Assembly (NCBI GenBank): GCA_016650135.1 | Contig: JAENWH010000008.1 | Span: forward strand, 1-18,219 | Length of the DNA: 18,219 nt | From: Peptostreptococcaceae bacterium | GTDB lineage: Bacteria > Bacillota_A > Clostridia > Peptostreptococcales > Anaerovoracaceae | Reading direction: 5' to 3' | Shown: positions 1 through 8,164 of the stretch, in pieces | Numbering within the stretch: position 1 is the first letter of the stretch | Layout: the number at the start of each line of letters is the position of its first letter | The notes under the pieces: model-generated | What the model saw: the letters and a program-made list of their open reading frames with translations, nothing else | Databases searched by the model: none | Told to the model about the DNA's origin: nothing | Program-made: the position numbers and the translations under genes

Positions 1-171
1 AATTTATTGTATACAGCTGTCACTCGAGGCAAGGAAGCCGTTGTTTTAGTAGGTTCCGAGAAAAGAATGCATGATATGGTTGATAATAACAGTATTACAG
101 AAAGATATTCAGGTCTTTCTATCAGGTTGAAAGCGTTTTTAAGAAGAAAACCCAAAAATTTTTTTGAATGA
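1..171 (+). CDS. RecD-like ATP-dependent DNA helicase, C-terminal end (partial)
   Basis: The first base is in frame; 56 residues are read to a TGA at 169-171. The segment NLLYTAVTRGKEAVVLVGSE matches the last helicase motif (motif VI, Y-T-A-x-T-R-x-K) of superfamily 1 RecD/RecD2/TraA-type helicases, which act in DNA repair and end processing. In that motif the arginine contacts ATP. A short basic tail (LRRKPKNFFE) follows. Most of the protein lies outside the window, so the exact subfamily cannot be judged. It is on the same strand as the restriction operon but separated from it by 520 noncoding bases and a separate promoter, so it is probably a neighbour rather than a functional partner. Confidence 0.75.
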   Translation, partial: NLLYTAVTRGKEAVVLVGSEKRMHDMVDNNSITERYSGLSIRLKAFLRRKPKNFFE

Positions 172-627
172 ATGAACACTAAAATGAACTTTATTCACTT
201 GAAAACTCGAAAATGCAAAATGTTTAGTTTCCATAAAAATGAACTTTTGAATATAGCTAAGTTAGAGTAAAAATATATACAAACTATTAATTCGGTCTCT
301 TTTGCTATTTAGTCTTGTGGGTTTAATATCTCGATCCATAAAATTTGATGGTATTTCATCGAGCGTAAATATATCTGTACAGCTCCGTATTCTAATTTCA
401 TAATATTAGAGGACCTGAAATCAGTGGTTTCCAGACTTTTCGGTAGTAAGCGCCGATTGCTGGAAACCTTTATTTTTGTCTTCAACATGGAACGTAGGTC
501 TTTATAGAATCGTAAGGTTGAAGCTATAGAACTACTTTAGCAATTACGAGTTTGGGTAACTGTTTTTTTCAGGACAGGTTAGAACTAGAGAATTTATATA
601 ATAATTACCAGATAGTTATGATTCGGC
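172..627. other. noncoding region with consecutive stem-loops
   Basis: No convincing gene is present. Four inverted repeats follow one another on the + strand. The first is nested: outer arms 330-335/358-363 (CTCGAT/ATCGAG) and inner arms 336-339/348-351 (CCAT/ATGG). The second is 426-434/460-468 (GGTTTCCAG/CTGGAAACC) and is followed by TTTATTTTT. The third is 480-486/517-523 (CTTCAAC/GTTGAAG). The fourth is 541-547/556-562 with one mismatch and runs into seven T. This density of paired arms could be a structured small RNA or leader ending at about 569. No known RNA family was recognised. Confidence 0.4.
541..569 (+). terminator. terminator-like hairpin with T-tract
   Basis: CAATTAC (541-547) and GTAACTG (556-562) can pair with one mismatch around an 8-base loop, followed directly by seven T (563-569). 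The stem is weak and GC-poor. It could end transcription of an upstream RNA before the restriction operon promoter at 628-656. Confidence 0.4.
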
Positions 628-656
628 TTGAAAATATTCCTCCAAAGGAATATACT
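628..656 (+). promoter_or_regulatory. sigma-70-type promoter of the restriction operon with inverted repeat in the spacer
   Basis: The -35 box TTGAAA (628-633) and the -10 box TATACT (651-656) are separated by exactly 17 bases. The spacer carries an 8-bp perfect inverted repeat, ATATTCCT (634-641) and AGGAATAT (646-653), which runs into the -10 box, so a bound regulator would block polymerase. The first gene of the operon is a small HTH protein, an obvious but unproven candidate for binding here. The leader to the first start codon is only about 28 bases. Confidence 0.65.
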
Positions 657-691
657 CTAGATTAAGTGATACTTAGATTGGAGGGTGAAAT

Positions 692-880
692 ATGGAATTT
701 TTGACAACAAGTAAAATGGCTGAAAAATGGAATTTATCTCGACGGCGTGTTACCACTTTGTGCAGAGAAGGGAGACTTGAAGGAGCAATTTTGAGAGGAA
801 ATACTTGGCTTATTCCAGATGATACAAAGAAACCTGAAGACCCTAGGCGTATTAATAAAACTGAAAAACTAGAAGATTAA
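692..880 (+). CDS. small helix-turn-helix DNA-binding protein
   Basis: The 62-residue protein starts at ATG with GGAGG 8 bases upstream. Residues 4-50 have the form of a MerR/excisionase-like HTH_17 domain: LTTSKMAEKWNLSRRRVTTL is the helix-turn-helix, and LRGNTWLIPDD forms the wing (G-x-x-W-x-I-P). Small proteins of this type are often the first gene of type I restriction operons in Firmicutes. It lies 33 bases upstream of hsdM behind the same promoter. A role as operon autoregulator acting on the dyad at 634-653 is plausible but is inference. A function as an excisionase-like accessory factor for recombination at this locus is a second possibility. Confidence 0.75.
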   Translation: MEFLTTSKMAEKWNLSRRRVTTLCREGRLEGAILRGNTWLIPDDTKKPEDPRRINKTEKLED

Positions 881-913
881 AACAAACATAAATAAAGATG
901 GAGGTTTTACATA

Positions 914-2425
914 ATGGCAAACGGTACAACTAATTTAGGATTTGAAGAACAATTATGGCAAGCAGCTGATAAGTTACGTTCAAACATGGATGCTAGCGAA
1001 TATAAGCATGTTGTTTTAGGATTAATTTTCTTGAAGTATGTATCGGATTCTTTTAAAGAAAAATATGAACAATTAAAAGCTTCGGGTTATGGCGATGAAG
1101 AAGATCGTGATGAATACATTGCTGATAATATTTTTTGGGTACCAAAGGATTCTCGATGGGATAATATAAAAGCACATGCGACAAGTACGGATATTGGTGA
1201 AGTTATAGACAAAGCTATGGAAACGATAGAAAAAGAAAATGATGTCCTAAAAGGCGTTTTGACAAAGAATTACTCTCGTCGTGACTTAAACAAGACTCGT
1301 CTTGGCGAATTAGTAACTTTATTTGCAAATATTGAAGTAGGAACAACTGTTGCTCAAGAAAGAGATGTGTTGGGTAGAGTTTATGAATATTTTTTGGGTA
1401 AATTTGCATCGGCGGAAGGTAAATTAGGTGGAGAATTCTATACACCTTCCTGTGTAGTACGTACTCTTGTAGATATGATAGAACCTTTTGAAGGTCAAAT
1501 ATACGATCCAGCATGCGGTTCCGGAGGTATGTTCAGTCAATCGGCACGTTTTGTTAAAGAGCATCAAGGTAACATAAGAGATGTTTCGATTTTTGGACAA
1601 GAAAGTAATCCGACGACATGGAAGCTTGCAAAAATGAATCTGGCTTTAAGAGGACTTGAAGCAAATCTAGGAAAGCATAATGCGGATTCATTTCATGATG
1701 ATCAACATAAAACACTTAAAGCAAAGTATATATTAGCTAACCCTCCATTTAATATATCGGACTGGGGTGGAGAGAGATTAAAGGAGGATGTTAGATGGGC
1801 TTATGGTATTCCACCTGTTGGGAATGCAAACTATGCTTGGCTGCAGCACATGCTCCATCACTTAAATCCAGTTGAAGGTGTTGCTGGAACAGTACTAGCT
1901 AATGGATCTTTAAGTACAAATACTTCCAATGAAGGAAATATTAGAAAAAATATGATTCAAGGTGATGTCGTAGAGTGTATTGTTTCATTGCCTGGGCAGC
2001 TATTTTATTCCACGGGTATTCCTGTTTCTCTTTGGATAATGAGAAAAGGAAAGACAGATGCTGCAAAAGGTAAAATATTATTTATAGATGCTCGTAACCT
2101 TGGGTTTATGGTAGATAGAAAGGTTAAAGAGCTTTCTGTAGAAGATGTTCAAAAGATTGCATCTATATATCATAATTGGAGACACGGTCAAAATTATGAG
2201 GATATTCAAGGATTCTGTAAATGTGCATCGCTTGATGATGTTGAAAAGCAGGATTATATTCTAACTCCAGGTAGATATGTTGGTATAGAAGAGCAGGAAG
2301 ATGATGGGGAGCCATTCGAAGAAAAAATGACAAGACTCACTACTGATCTTTTTGGTTTGTTTGACGAATCGCATAAATTGGAAGCAGAAATTATTAAAAA
2401 GCTTGCAGCTATTGGATACAGTTAA
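914..2425 (+). CDS. hsdM: type I restriction-modification system, DNA methyltransferase subunit M
   Basis: This 503-residue protein is the N6-adenine methyltransferase subunit. Two copies join one HsdS to methylate the target, and the same complex with HsdR cleaves unmodified DNA. The N-terminal helical HsdM domain occupies about residues 8-145. The S-adenosylmethionine-binding motif I is DPACGSGG (198-205), and the catalytic motif IV is NPPF (276-279). Length is normal for the short HsdM family. The ATG is preceded by GGAGG at 900-904. The C-terminal part (about 410-503) is the S-contacting region. A dyad resembling the array repeat begins four bases after the stop codon. Confidence 0.97.
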   Translation: MANGTTNLGFEEQLWQAADKLRSNMDASEYKHVVLGLIFLKYVSDSFKEKYEQLKASGYGDEEDRDEYIADNIFWVPKDSRWDNIKAHATSTDIGEVIDKAMETIEKENDVLKGVLTKNYSRRDLNKTRLGELVTLFANIEVGTTVAQERDVLGRVYEYFLGKFASAEGKLGGEFYTPSCVVRTLVDMIEPFEGQIYDPACGSGGMFSQSARFVKEHQGNIRDVSIFGQESNPTTWKLAKMNLALRGLEANLGKHNADSFHDDQHKTLKAKYILANPPFNISDWGGERLKEDVRWAYGIPPVGNANYAWLQHMLHHLNPVEGVAGTVLANGSLSTNTSNEGNIRKNMIQGDVVECIVSLPGQLFYSTGIPVSLWIMRKGKTDAAKGKILFIDARNLGFMVDRKVKELSVEDVQKIASIYHNWRHGQNYEDIQGFCKCASLDDVEKQDYILTPGRYVGIEEQEDDGEPFEEKMTRLTTDLFGLFDESHKLEAEIIKKLAAIGYS

Positions 2426-2428
2426 TAA

Positions 2429-2446
2429 GATAAATTGTGATTTATC
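2429..2446. repeat. perfect dyad GATAAAT-N4-ATTTATC, array-repeat-like site after hsdM
   Basis: GATAAAT (2429-2435) and ATTTATC (2440-2446) are exact inverted arms around TGTG. The same arms and spacing occur at 13969-13986 in the gene array, and with an altered right arm inside hsdS (3180-3197). It sits in the gap between hsdM and the small gene that precedes hsdS. It may be a recombination site or merely an operator-like palindrome. Confidence 0.5.
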
Positions 2447-2464
2447 GGACTTGGAAGGTGAAAT

Positions 2465-2680
2465 GTGAAGATTATAAAGAAACTGCATATTAAATTCAAT
2501 GATTCGTTGAATCCGCATGATACTGAATTACAAACATATGGGTGTAGAGCTAGTAATCCTTATATTTGTGGTAGTTGCTATATAGTAGGTGTGTGTGCTT
2601 TTGCGAGTGATGACGAGATATGTAAAAAACCTTCGCTTGCATGGAAGAAACAGTTTGAAAAATTAAGGAGAGAACAATGA
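2465..2680 (+). CDS. small Cys-rich protein coupled to hsdS
   Basis: The 71-residue protein starts at GTG with GGAAGGTG at 2453-2460. Its stop overlaps the hsdS start as ATGA (2677-2680), the usual sign of translational coupling, which argues it is a real gene. Residues 27-53 hold five cysteines, including C-G-S-C, in GCRASNPYICGSCYIVGVC and the following stretch, so a bound zinc or iron-sulfur cluster is possible. The C-terminus is basic and helical. I do not recognise the family. Its place between hsdM and hsdS suggests a role tied to the specificity subunit or to regulation of the system; this is inference. Confidence 0.6.
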   Translation: MKIIKKLHIKFNDSLNPHDTELQTYGCRASNPYICGSCYIVGVCAFASDDEICKKPSLAWKKQFEKLRREQ

Positions 2681-3894
2681 CTTTATCAGATGTATGTGAT
2701 TTAATAATTGACTGTCCGCATTCTACGGCAAAGGATGAAGGGTATGGCTATCCACTAATAAGAACACCAAATATCGGTAAAGGACGACTGATACTTGATG
2801 GAGTGCATAGAGTATCTTTGGAAACTTACAATAAAAGAAATCAGAGAGCAGTTCCTCAAGAGGATGATTTAATATTGGCGAGGGAGGCTCCAGTAGGTAA
2901 TGTTGCAATAATAAAGAATAATCAAACAGTTTGTTTAGGACAAAGAACTGTTTTAATTCGGCCTAACAAGGAAATGGTTGATTCGGATTACTTGGTATTT
3001 TATTTATTATCTCCATTAATGCAACATATTCTCTTGAGTTCGTCAAATGGTGCTACAGTAAATCACCTAAATATGTCAGCTATTCGAAATCTCGAGATAA
3101 GTTTACCTAGAATAGACGTTCAGCGTAAAATCGGTAAAATTCTATCTGAAATAGCAGATAAGATTGAAATAAATGAAAAGATAAATAGGAATTTAGAAGA
3201 GCAAGCCCAAACCATTTTTAAAGAATGGTTTATAAATAACCCTTTGAATGAAGCATGGAAGAGAGGAACTTTTTCTGATGTTGTTGTTTCAACACTTGGA
3301 GGAGATTGGGGAAAAGATGAGGAAGAAGGGAACTATACTGAACAAGTTTATTGTATTAGGGGTGCGGATATACCGGAAGTTAAATCTGGAAATATGGGGA
3401 AGATGCCGACCAGATTTATTCTTCCTAAGAACCTTGAAGCCAAGCGTCTTATGGCGGGTGACGTTGTAATTGAAATATCAGGTGGAAGCCCTACTCAATC
3501 AACCGGTAGAGTTGCATCGATATCTCAGTCGTTACTTGATAGATATGATAAGGAATTGGTATGTACAAATTTCTGTCGTGCATTAAAACCAAAGGTTGGT
3601 TTTAGCATGTTTGTGTACTATTATTGGCAGTATATGTATGATAAAAATGTGTTTTTCTCCTATGAAAATGGGACTACTGGAATTAAGAATCTTAATATAA
3701 AGGGATTTTTATCGAATGAAGAAATCATTGTTCCTCCAGTTGCTTTGGTTAAAGAGTTTGATAGTTTTTGTCATTCGATATTTGATCAAATATTTAAAAA
3801 TGGACTTGCTACAGAAAAATTATCAGAGATCAGAGATGTTTTGTTGCCAAAACTAATGGCAGGTGAACTAGACGTTTCCGATTTAAATATTTAG
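2677..3894 (+). CDS. hsdS: type I restriction-modification system, specificity subunit S
   Basis: This 405-residue subunit reads the two halves of the DNA target. TRD1 covers about residues 1-155 and begins MTLSDVCDLI without the longer leader seen in many relatives. The central conserved helix is about 155-188 (INEKINRNLEEQAQTIFKEW). TRD2 covers about 195-365. The C-terminal conserved helix ends LPKLMAGELD. RBS AAGGAGAG lies at 2664-2671. The stop codon (TAG, 3892-3894) lies in a repeat that recurs through the downstream array. The sequence encoding KINRNLEEQA matches the repeat that precedes a second copy of the 3' half at 10801-11504, about 95% identical in protein, so this gene could be rebuilt by recombination. 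Confidence 0.95.
   Translation: MTLSDVCDLIIDCPHSTAKDEGYGYPLIRTPNIGKGRLILDGVHRVSLETYNKRNQRAVPQEDDLILAREAPVGNVAIIKNNQTVCLGQRTVLIRPNKEMVDSDYLVFYLLSPLMQHILLSSSNGATVNHLNMSAIRNLEISLPRIDVQRKIGKILSEIADKIEINEKINRNLEEQAQTIFKEWFINNPLNEAWKRGTFSDVVVSTLGGDWGKDEEEGNYTEQVYCIRGADIPEVKSGNMGKMPTRFILPKNLEAKRLMAGDVVIEISGGSPTQSTGRVASISQSLLDRYDKELVCTNFCRALKPKVGFSMFVYYYWQYMYDKNVFFSYENGTTGIKNLNIKGFLSNEEIIVPPVALVKEFDSFCHSIFDQIFKNGLATEKLSEIRDVLLPKLMAGELDVSDLNI
3180..3197. repeat. array-repeat-like site inside the hsdS central helix
   Basis: GATAAAT-AGGA-ATTTAGA encodes part of K-I-N-R-N-L-E in the spacer between the two TRDs. The boundary of the duplicated hsdS half has GATAAAT-TTTA-ATTTAGA (10790-10807) followed by matching hsdS sequence. 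The left arm equals that of the perfect dyads at 2429 and 13969. The reading frame is preserved (I-N-R-N versus I-N-F-N), so a crossover here would keep hsdS in frame. Confidence 0.5.
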
Positions 3895-3910
3895 TACAAT
3901 AAATTTGAGC
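3893..3910 (+). repeat. array repeat copy 1 (degenerate)
   Basis: AGTACAATAAATTTGAGC overlaps the hsdS stop codon. It matches the array consensus AGTACGATAAATTTTAAT in its first 14 bases with one change, then diverges. It marks the left edge of the accessory gene block. Confidence 0.5.
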
Positions 3911-3997
3911 TTGTTTTAGTATAACGCAAATTATACAGTATAAAAAGTTTGTTTTAGCATAAGCTTTTAGAGGGAAATTTATTTTTAAGGAGTACAC

Positions 3998-6900
3998 ATG
4001 GTAAACTATGAATCAGCAATTCCAATTCGAGAAGAGATGATAAATTCAATTTGCAGTCGTCTTACGCAGATCGAGAGATTAGTAGAGTTGCTGAATTCTG
4101 CAGGGATGTATGACATTAATCGTGTGTCAGAAGATTATTTTTGTGGGCTGTTCAATATTCTATATGACCTAAAATTGGTAAATCTTAATGCAATAAAAGA
4201 AAATTATCCAGGAATTGATTTAGGAGATAGATCAGAGAAAATTGCTATGCAGGTAACCACTACAAGAAGGCGGGAAAAAACAGAAAAGACAATTAAAAAT
4301 TTCATCGAAAAAAAATACTATAGTGAATATGATACCTTATGGGTTTTTGTGATTGGCAGAAAAACTGAATTCCGTAATCCATTTGATACAGAAGGTATGT
4401 TTTCATTTGATCATAAAAAACATGTGATTGATCTTAGCGACATAGCAAAAAAGGTAAGTCATTCCACGGATGCAACTTTGAGGCAACTCGTAGCATATCT
4501 TGATGAAGCGCATAACAACTATTCTTCACTACAAGCAATTAGCGAAACAGTGAAGATTGAATGTGAATTATGCGAGGGTTTTATTTCTAGGCCATGGATT
4601 TCGAAGAAATACAGGAACAAAGGAATGCTTGATTTTCAACGAGAACGCCTTTCAGAGAGACCGTTAGATGTAATCAGAAGCGAAAATAGAGTTGCTTTAT
4701 TGAGTGATGCAGGTAACGGAAAAACACAGGAAGCCTGTGCGCTGACTAATTTGATTAACGAGAATGAAGAAGATTTGTTTGCGTTTTGTTTCAAGCTGAA
4801 GCAATATGATGGACAGAAAATTGAAGAGCTAATTCCTGATCAGTATTCAAAGCTACCAATACAAAATGTTGTGTTTGTTCTTGATGGATATGATGAGATT
4901 GGAGATCAGAATGTAAGCACAAGTTTCAGGAAAAAACTCAATATATTCACTAGTTCAAAGCCGGATGTTAAGGTTGTAGTTACAAGTAGGACGAATCATT
5001 ATAGTGTTACAGAAGCTGGGTTTGATGGGACGCTAAATGATTTCGAGGAGTATTTTATTGAAAACCTAACTTTTGGCATGCTTGAGAATTATGTGGATAG
5101 GAGAGGTTTAGATAGAGAGGCTTTCTTTAGTCAGATTAATGCGAAATCACTGAATGGCATAGTGACGAATGCTTTTTTTGCTGTTGAGATTGTAAAGCTC
5201 TACAAATCAAATCCTGTTCTCCCTGAAAGAAAATTTTTGTTAAAGGGTATTATTGAAAAGTCAATAAAAGCTGATCTGACTCACCACGAATTTAATTCTA
5301 ACGAGGCTGATTTTGATAATTTGCCTATGTTGCTTAGAAAAGTTGGTTTTGTTAATGAGTGCTTGGGTAGAAACAATCTATCCGAGGAAGAGTTCAAAAA
5401 AGTGTTTGCAGATAGAACAGCAAAAGAGCTAATAAAGCGTAGTTCTTTGTGGAAAAAAGGTGTTGGTGACTGGGCATTTATCCATAATAATTTTGGCGAA
5501 TTTTTTGCAGCTGAACTGCTTAGCAAGGTACCATTTGAAAGCTGTAAGCAAATTATTGGCACAGGTGTTGATTTTAATTATCTTAAACCAACATGGATCA
5601 ATACAATCTCTTTTCTGGCGGATATGAGCAATGATGAGGGATTAACCAATTGGATTATTGAGGGTAATATTAGTCTAATTGCCCATTTTGAATCTGACAG
5701 ATTAGGTGATGATGCTAAAGAGCAGATATTTGCGAAATATTACGCATACTATAATACCAGAAAGATCTGGTTACCATATGAAATCAGATCAGCAATCAGC
5801 GATGCTGGCTTAGTCTGTGAAAAAAGCATTGTTGAACTTTTACTAGAGGATATTGAGGAGAATAAACACTTTACCATTGTTGCAAATGCAATCAGTGTTT
5901 TGGGTGGATTGAAGACGGTTTTTGGGCTGGGAGATGTGATTAAACAGAAGCTTGTCAACGTATGCAATAGTGGAAAATATAGAAAATATGAAATTAAGGA
6001 TGCGATTGAAGTCCTGGCTGATTTGGGGTACATCAATCAAGCAGAACTTGAAGATATAATTACTCAGAACGCGACAAAAGAAGAGCAGTATTTAAGAACT
6101 GGATATTTCCATGCGATCAATGCATTGGGATTATCTGACAATATGATTGAGTATATCTTTGACGTATACGATAAGGTCAATAGCCATGACGAGGATGAGA
6201 GCACATTAATTGATCAAGATATGCAGTACGAAAGACTGTTTGCATCCCTTAAGGATGAAAAATCTGTCGAACGTACATTAACGCTTTTAGAAAAGAAGAG
6301 GGATAGATTCGATTTTTCATCATCAGTTATTAGTGGGCTGCTTAAGTCCTTAAGATATAATTTTAAAAGAAGCAGTCAGCTTGCTCATTTCGTAAGTAAG
6401 CTCTACATTATCCTTGAAAAGGGCTATGGCAGAGACATTCGTGATGTTGTTAAGCTTATTAATGAACTTCAAATAAATTCAGCTATCATTGAGCTATTAT
6501 TATCAGATGGAAGTATACGTCATATAAACTCAATTGAAACTGTTCTTGATAAGAAAAGCGTTGAACTTATAGTTAGTTATTATTCTTCAGATGAGTTCGA
6601 TCAAAATATTGCAAAATCAATAATTGTTAATCTAGATGCAGAATCACCTATGGTTCTACCAATTTTCGAAGTTCATAAAACTGTAACTGGAGAGGATCGT
6701 CTGGAAAGGGTCCATGAGTATAGAAAAACTCACCTTGAGGCAGAAAAATCAAAGGATAGCTTTGTTGAAGCTATATTTGACCGCGAACGTTTAGGCGAGT
6801 ATATAGACTCTCTTGTTGAGGATTTATTTGAAGGTGATACTGTAACAGTAGAAGGTTTATATGATCATGATAGGATATCTGCATCAGATTATAATGATAT

Positions 6901-8098
6901 TTATAGAGAGGTTGCAAATCTACTAAGAATGCAGTTTAAGTCGGATGAAGTTGTGAACAGTAAGATGTTGGAATCACTTGAGTGGGACCACTTCGTTCTA
7001 AATGCTATATACCAGAGACATCGTAATCGACGCGATTTCATACTTGAAGGTGATACATTATTTAAGTTAAAAGATATTTGCTTAAAAGGAATTCAGCAAT
7101 ATAGGGATAAGCCTATAATGACTTTCACTAATGGTGAGTATAAAGGTATATATTGGCATGCAATCTTCTTAGCACTTCTTTACTTCAAGTACGGATTTGA
7201 TTATGATGAGTTTTTTCTTCTGGAAATGATTCGAATTGACAGTGTGTATTTTCATCAAGTTGAAGATAGCTTTAACAAGATAGTTGCTGGAGTAAGAGAG
7301 CATAAATTGACTGAAAAAGTGGTAAAGAATATTGAGTTTGGCTATATGAGAGGAACTGTCCTTAAGGATCATCTGGAATACTGTATCAATAAGAAGGTTG
7401 AACTCACTGTCGACAGCGTTAAGGCATATTTAGATGTAAAAACTGATGATATTATTGGAAGAAAAGCTTGCTACAGATATTTGATTTTCATAAAAGGCGC
7501 ATCATGGTTTATGGAGGCTATGTACACCAGTGTATCTGATGATCTTAGAACTGAAGTACAGCGTTTGTTGATAGAAGAAGACACAAATGCAGTAATACCG
7601 ATTTTGATGGATCAACTTAAGAGTAGTAATGAGGAATCAATCAGGATGCAGGCAGCTAAAAATCTGATGAAATGCAATGATATTCGTGGTTTGGAGTACT
7701 ATTATAATTGGATTGTAATACACAACTCATCATACATTCAGAATCACTCATATGACTCTATTAATAATGCGGTAGGAGAGTTTGTGAATCCAGATGGGAT
7801 TGTGATGCTTGCAGATATTTGTACGCGAAGTTTGGCTACAGATTTTATTGATGATGATTTTGACCACCTTTATAGATATGCAAAGACCGCACTGAAAACA
7901 ATAGCTGAAGAATCTAAGGAGCAGGTAGAAAAGGTAATTATGGTAATTGATGAGGCAATTAGTGCTAACAATGCAATCTTGAACATTGGATTTATGAATA
8001 ACATTATTGAAGAGATAAGGAGTGATGAGAAGTATAAGAATTATAGGGCTTGCACATTGGATGAAGCTTTGAATTATTATGAACAACTTACTCATTAA
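3998..8098 (+). CDS. SMEK domain-containing NACHT-type STAND NTPase, probable anti-phage sensor
   Basis: This is a 1366-residue protein with RBS AAGGAG (3987-3992). Residues about 10-150 resemble the SMEK domain: YFCGLFNILYDLKLVNLN, then YPGIDLGDRSEKIAMQVTTT, in which D-L-G-D and Q-V-T recall restriction-endonuclease-like folds. Residues 230-335 form a NACHT-like ATPase: Walker A SDAGNGKT (236-243, with Ser where the first Gly is usual), Walker B VVFVLDGYDE (291-300) and sensor VVVTSR (326-331). The remaining ~900 residues look all-helical and repeat-like, as in the sensing part of STAND proteins. Many STAND NTPases are phage sensors that oligomerise and fire an N-terminal effector. It is the first gene after hsdS and is intact. 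The defence role is inferred from architecture and context. Confidence 0.85.
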   Translation: MVNYESAIPIREEMINSICSRLTQIERLVELLNSAGMYDINRVSEDYFCGLFNILYDLKLVNLNAIKENYPGIDLGDRSEKIAMQVTTTRRREKTEKTIKNFIEKKYYSEYDTLWVFVIGRKTEFRNPFDTEGMFSFDHKKHVIDLSDIAKKVSHSTDATLRQLVAYLDEAHNNYSSLQAISETVKIECELCEGFISRPWISKKYRNKGMLDFQRERLSERPLDVIRSENRVALLSDAGNGKTQEACALTNLINENEEDLFAFCFKLKQYDGQKIEELIPDQYSKLPIQNVVFVLDGYDEIGDQNVSTSFRKKLNIFTSSKPDVKVVVTSRTNHYSVTEAGFDGTLNDFEEYFIENLTFGMLENYVDRRGLDREAFFSQINAKSLNGIVTNAFFAVEIVKLYKSNPVLPERKFLLKGIIEKSIKADLTHHEFNSNEADFDNLPMLLRKVGFVNECLGRNNLSEEEFKKVFADRTAKELIKRSSLWKKGVGDWAFIHNNFGEFFAAELLSKVPFESCKQIIGTGVDFNYLKPTWINTISFLADMSNDEGLTNWIIEGNISLIAHFESDRLGDDAKEQIFAKYYAYYNTRKIWLPYEIRSAISDAGLVCEKSIVELLLEDIEENKHFTIVANAISVLGGLKTVFGLGDVIKQKLVNVCNSGKYRKYEIKDAIEVLADLGYINQAELEDIITQNATKEEQYLRTGYFHAINALGLSDNMIEYIFDVYDKVNSHDEDESTLIDQDMQYERLFASLKDEKSVERTLTLLEKKRDRFDFSSSVISGLLKSLRYNFKRSSQLAHFVSKLYIILEKGYGRDIRDVVKLINELQINSAIIELLLSDGSIRHINSIETVLDKKSVELIVSYYSSDEFDQNIAKSIIVNLDAESPMVLPIFEVHKTVTGEDRLERVHEYRKTHLEAEKSKDSFVEAIFDRERLGEYIDSLVEDLFEGDTVTVEGLYDHDRISASDYNDIYREVANLLRMQFKSDEVVNSKMLESLEWDHFVLNAIYQRHRNRRDFILEGDTLFKLKDICLKGIQQYRDKPIMTFTNGEYKGIYWHAIFLALLYFKYGFDYDEFFLLEMIRIDSVYFHQVEDSFNKIVAGVREHKLTEKVVKNIEFGYMRGTVLKDHLEYCINKKVELTVDSVKAYLDVKTDDIIGRKACYRYLIFIKGASWFMEAMYTSVSDDLRTEVQRLLIEEDTNAVIPILMDQLKSSNEESIRMQAAKNLMKCNDIRGLEYYYNWIVIHNSSYIQNHSYDSINNAVGEFVNPDGIVMLADICTRSLATDFIDDDFDHLYRYAKTALKTIAEESKEQVEKVIMVIDEAISANNAILNIGFMNNIIEEIRSDEKYKNYRACTLDEALNYYEQLTH

Positions 8099-8146
8099 GA
8101 TGAATTTGACTGATATCATTTTCTTTACATTAACTCAGTAAAGTTA

Positions 8147-8164
8147 AGTAAGATAAATTTTAAT
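8147..8164 (+). repeat. array repeat copy 2
   Basis: AGTAAGATAAATTTTAAT matches the consensus at 17 of 18 bases. It lies in the gap before the gene at 8220. From this point rightwards about 500 bases are nearly identical to 13036-13532, while the sequence to the left is unrelated, so the repeat coincides with a module edge. Confidence 0.75.

Noticed and set aside
172..270. A 32-codon frame starting directly after the helicase stop
   Set aside because: It has no RBS, low-complexity composition and no recognisable domain; probably chance.
7748..8119. A 123-residue frame on the minus strand
   Set aside because: It lies almost entirely within the STAND gene and its Ile-rich translation mirrors the coding strand; no RBS or domain was seen.
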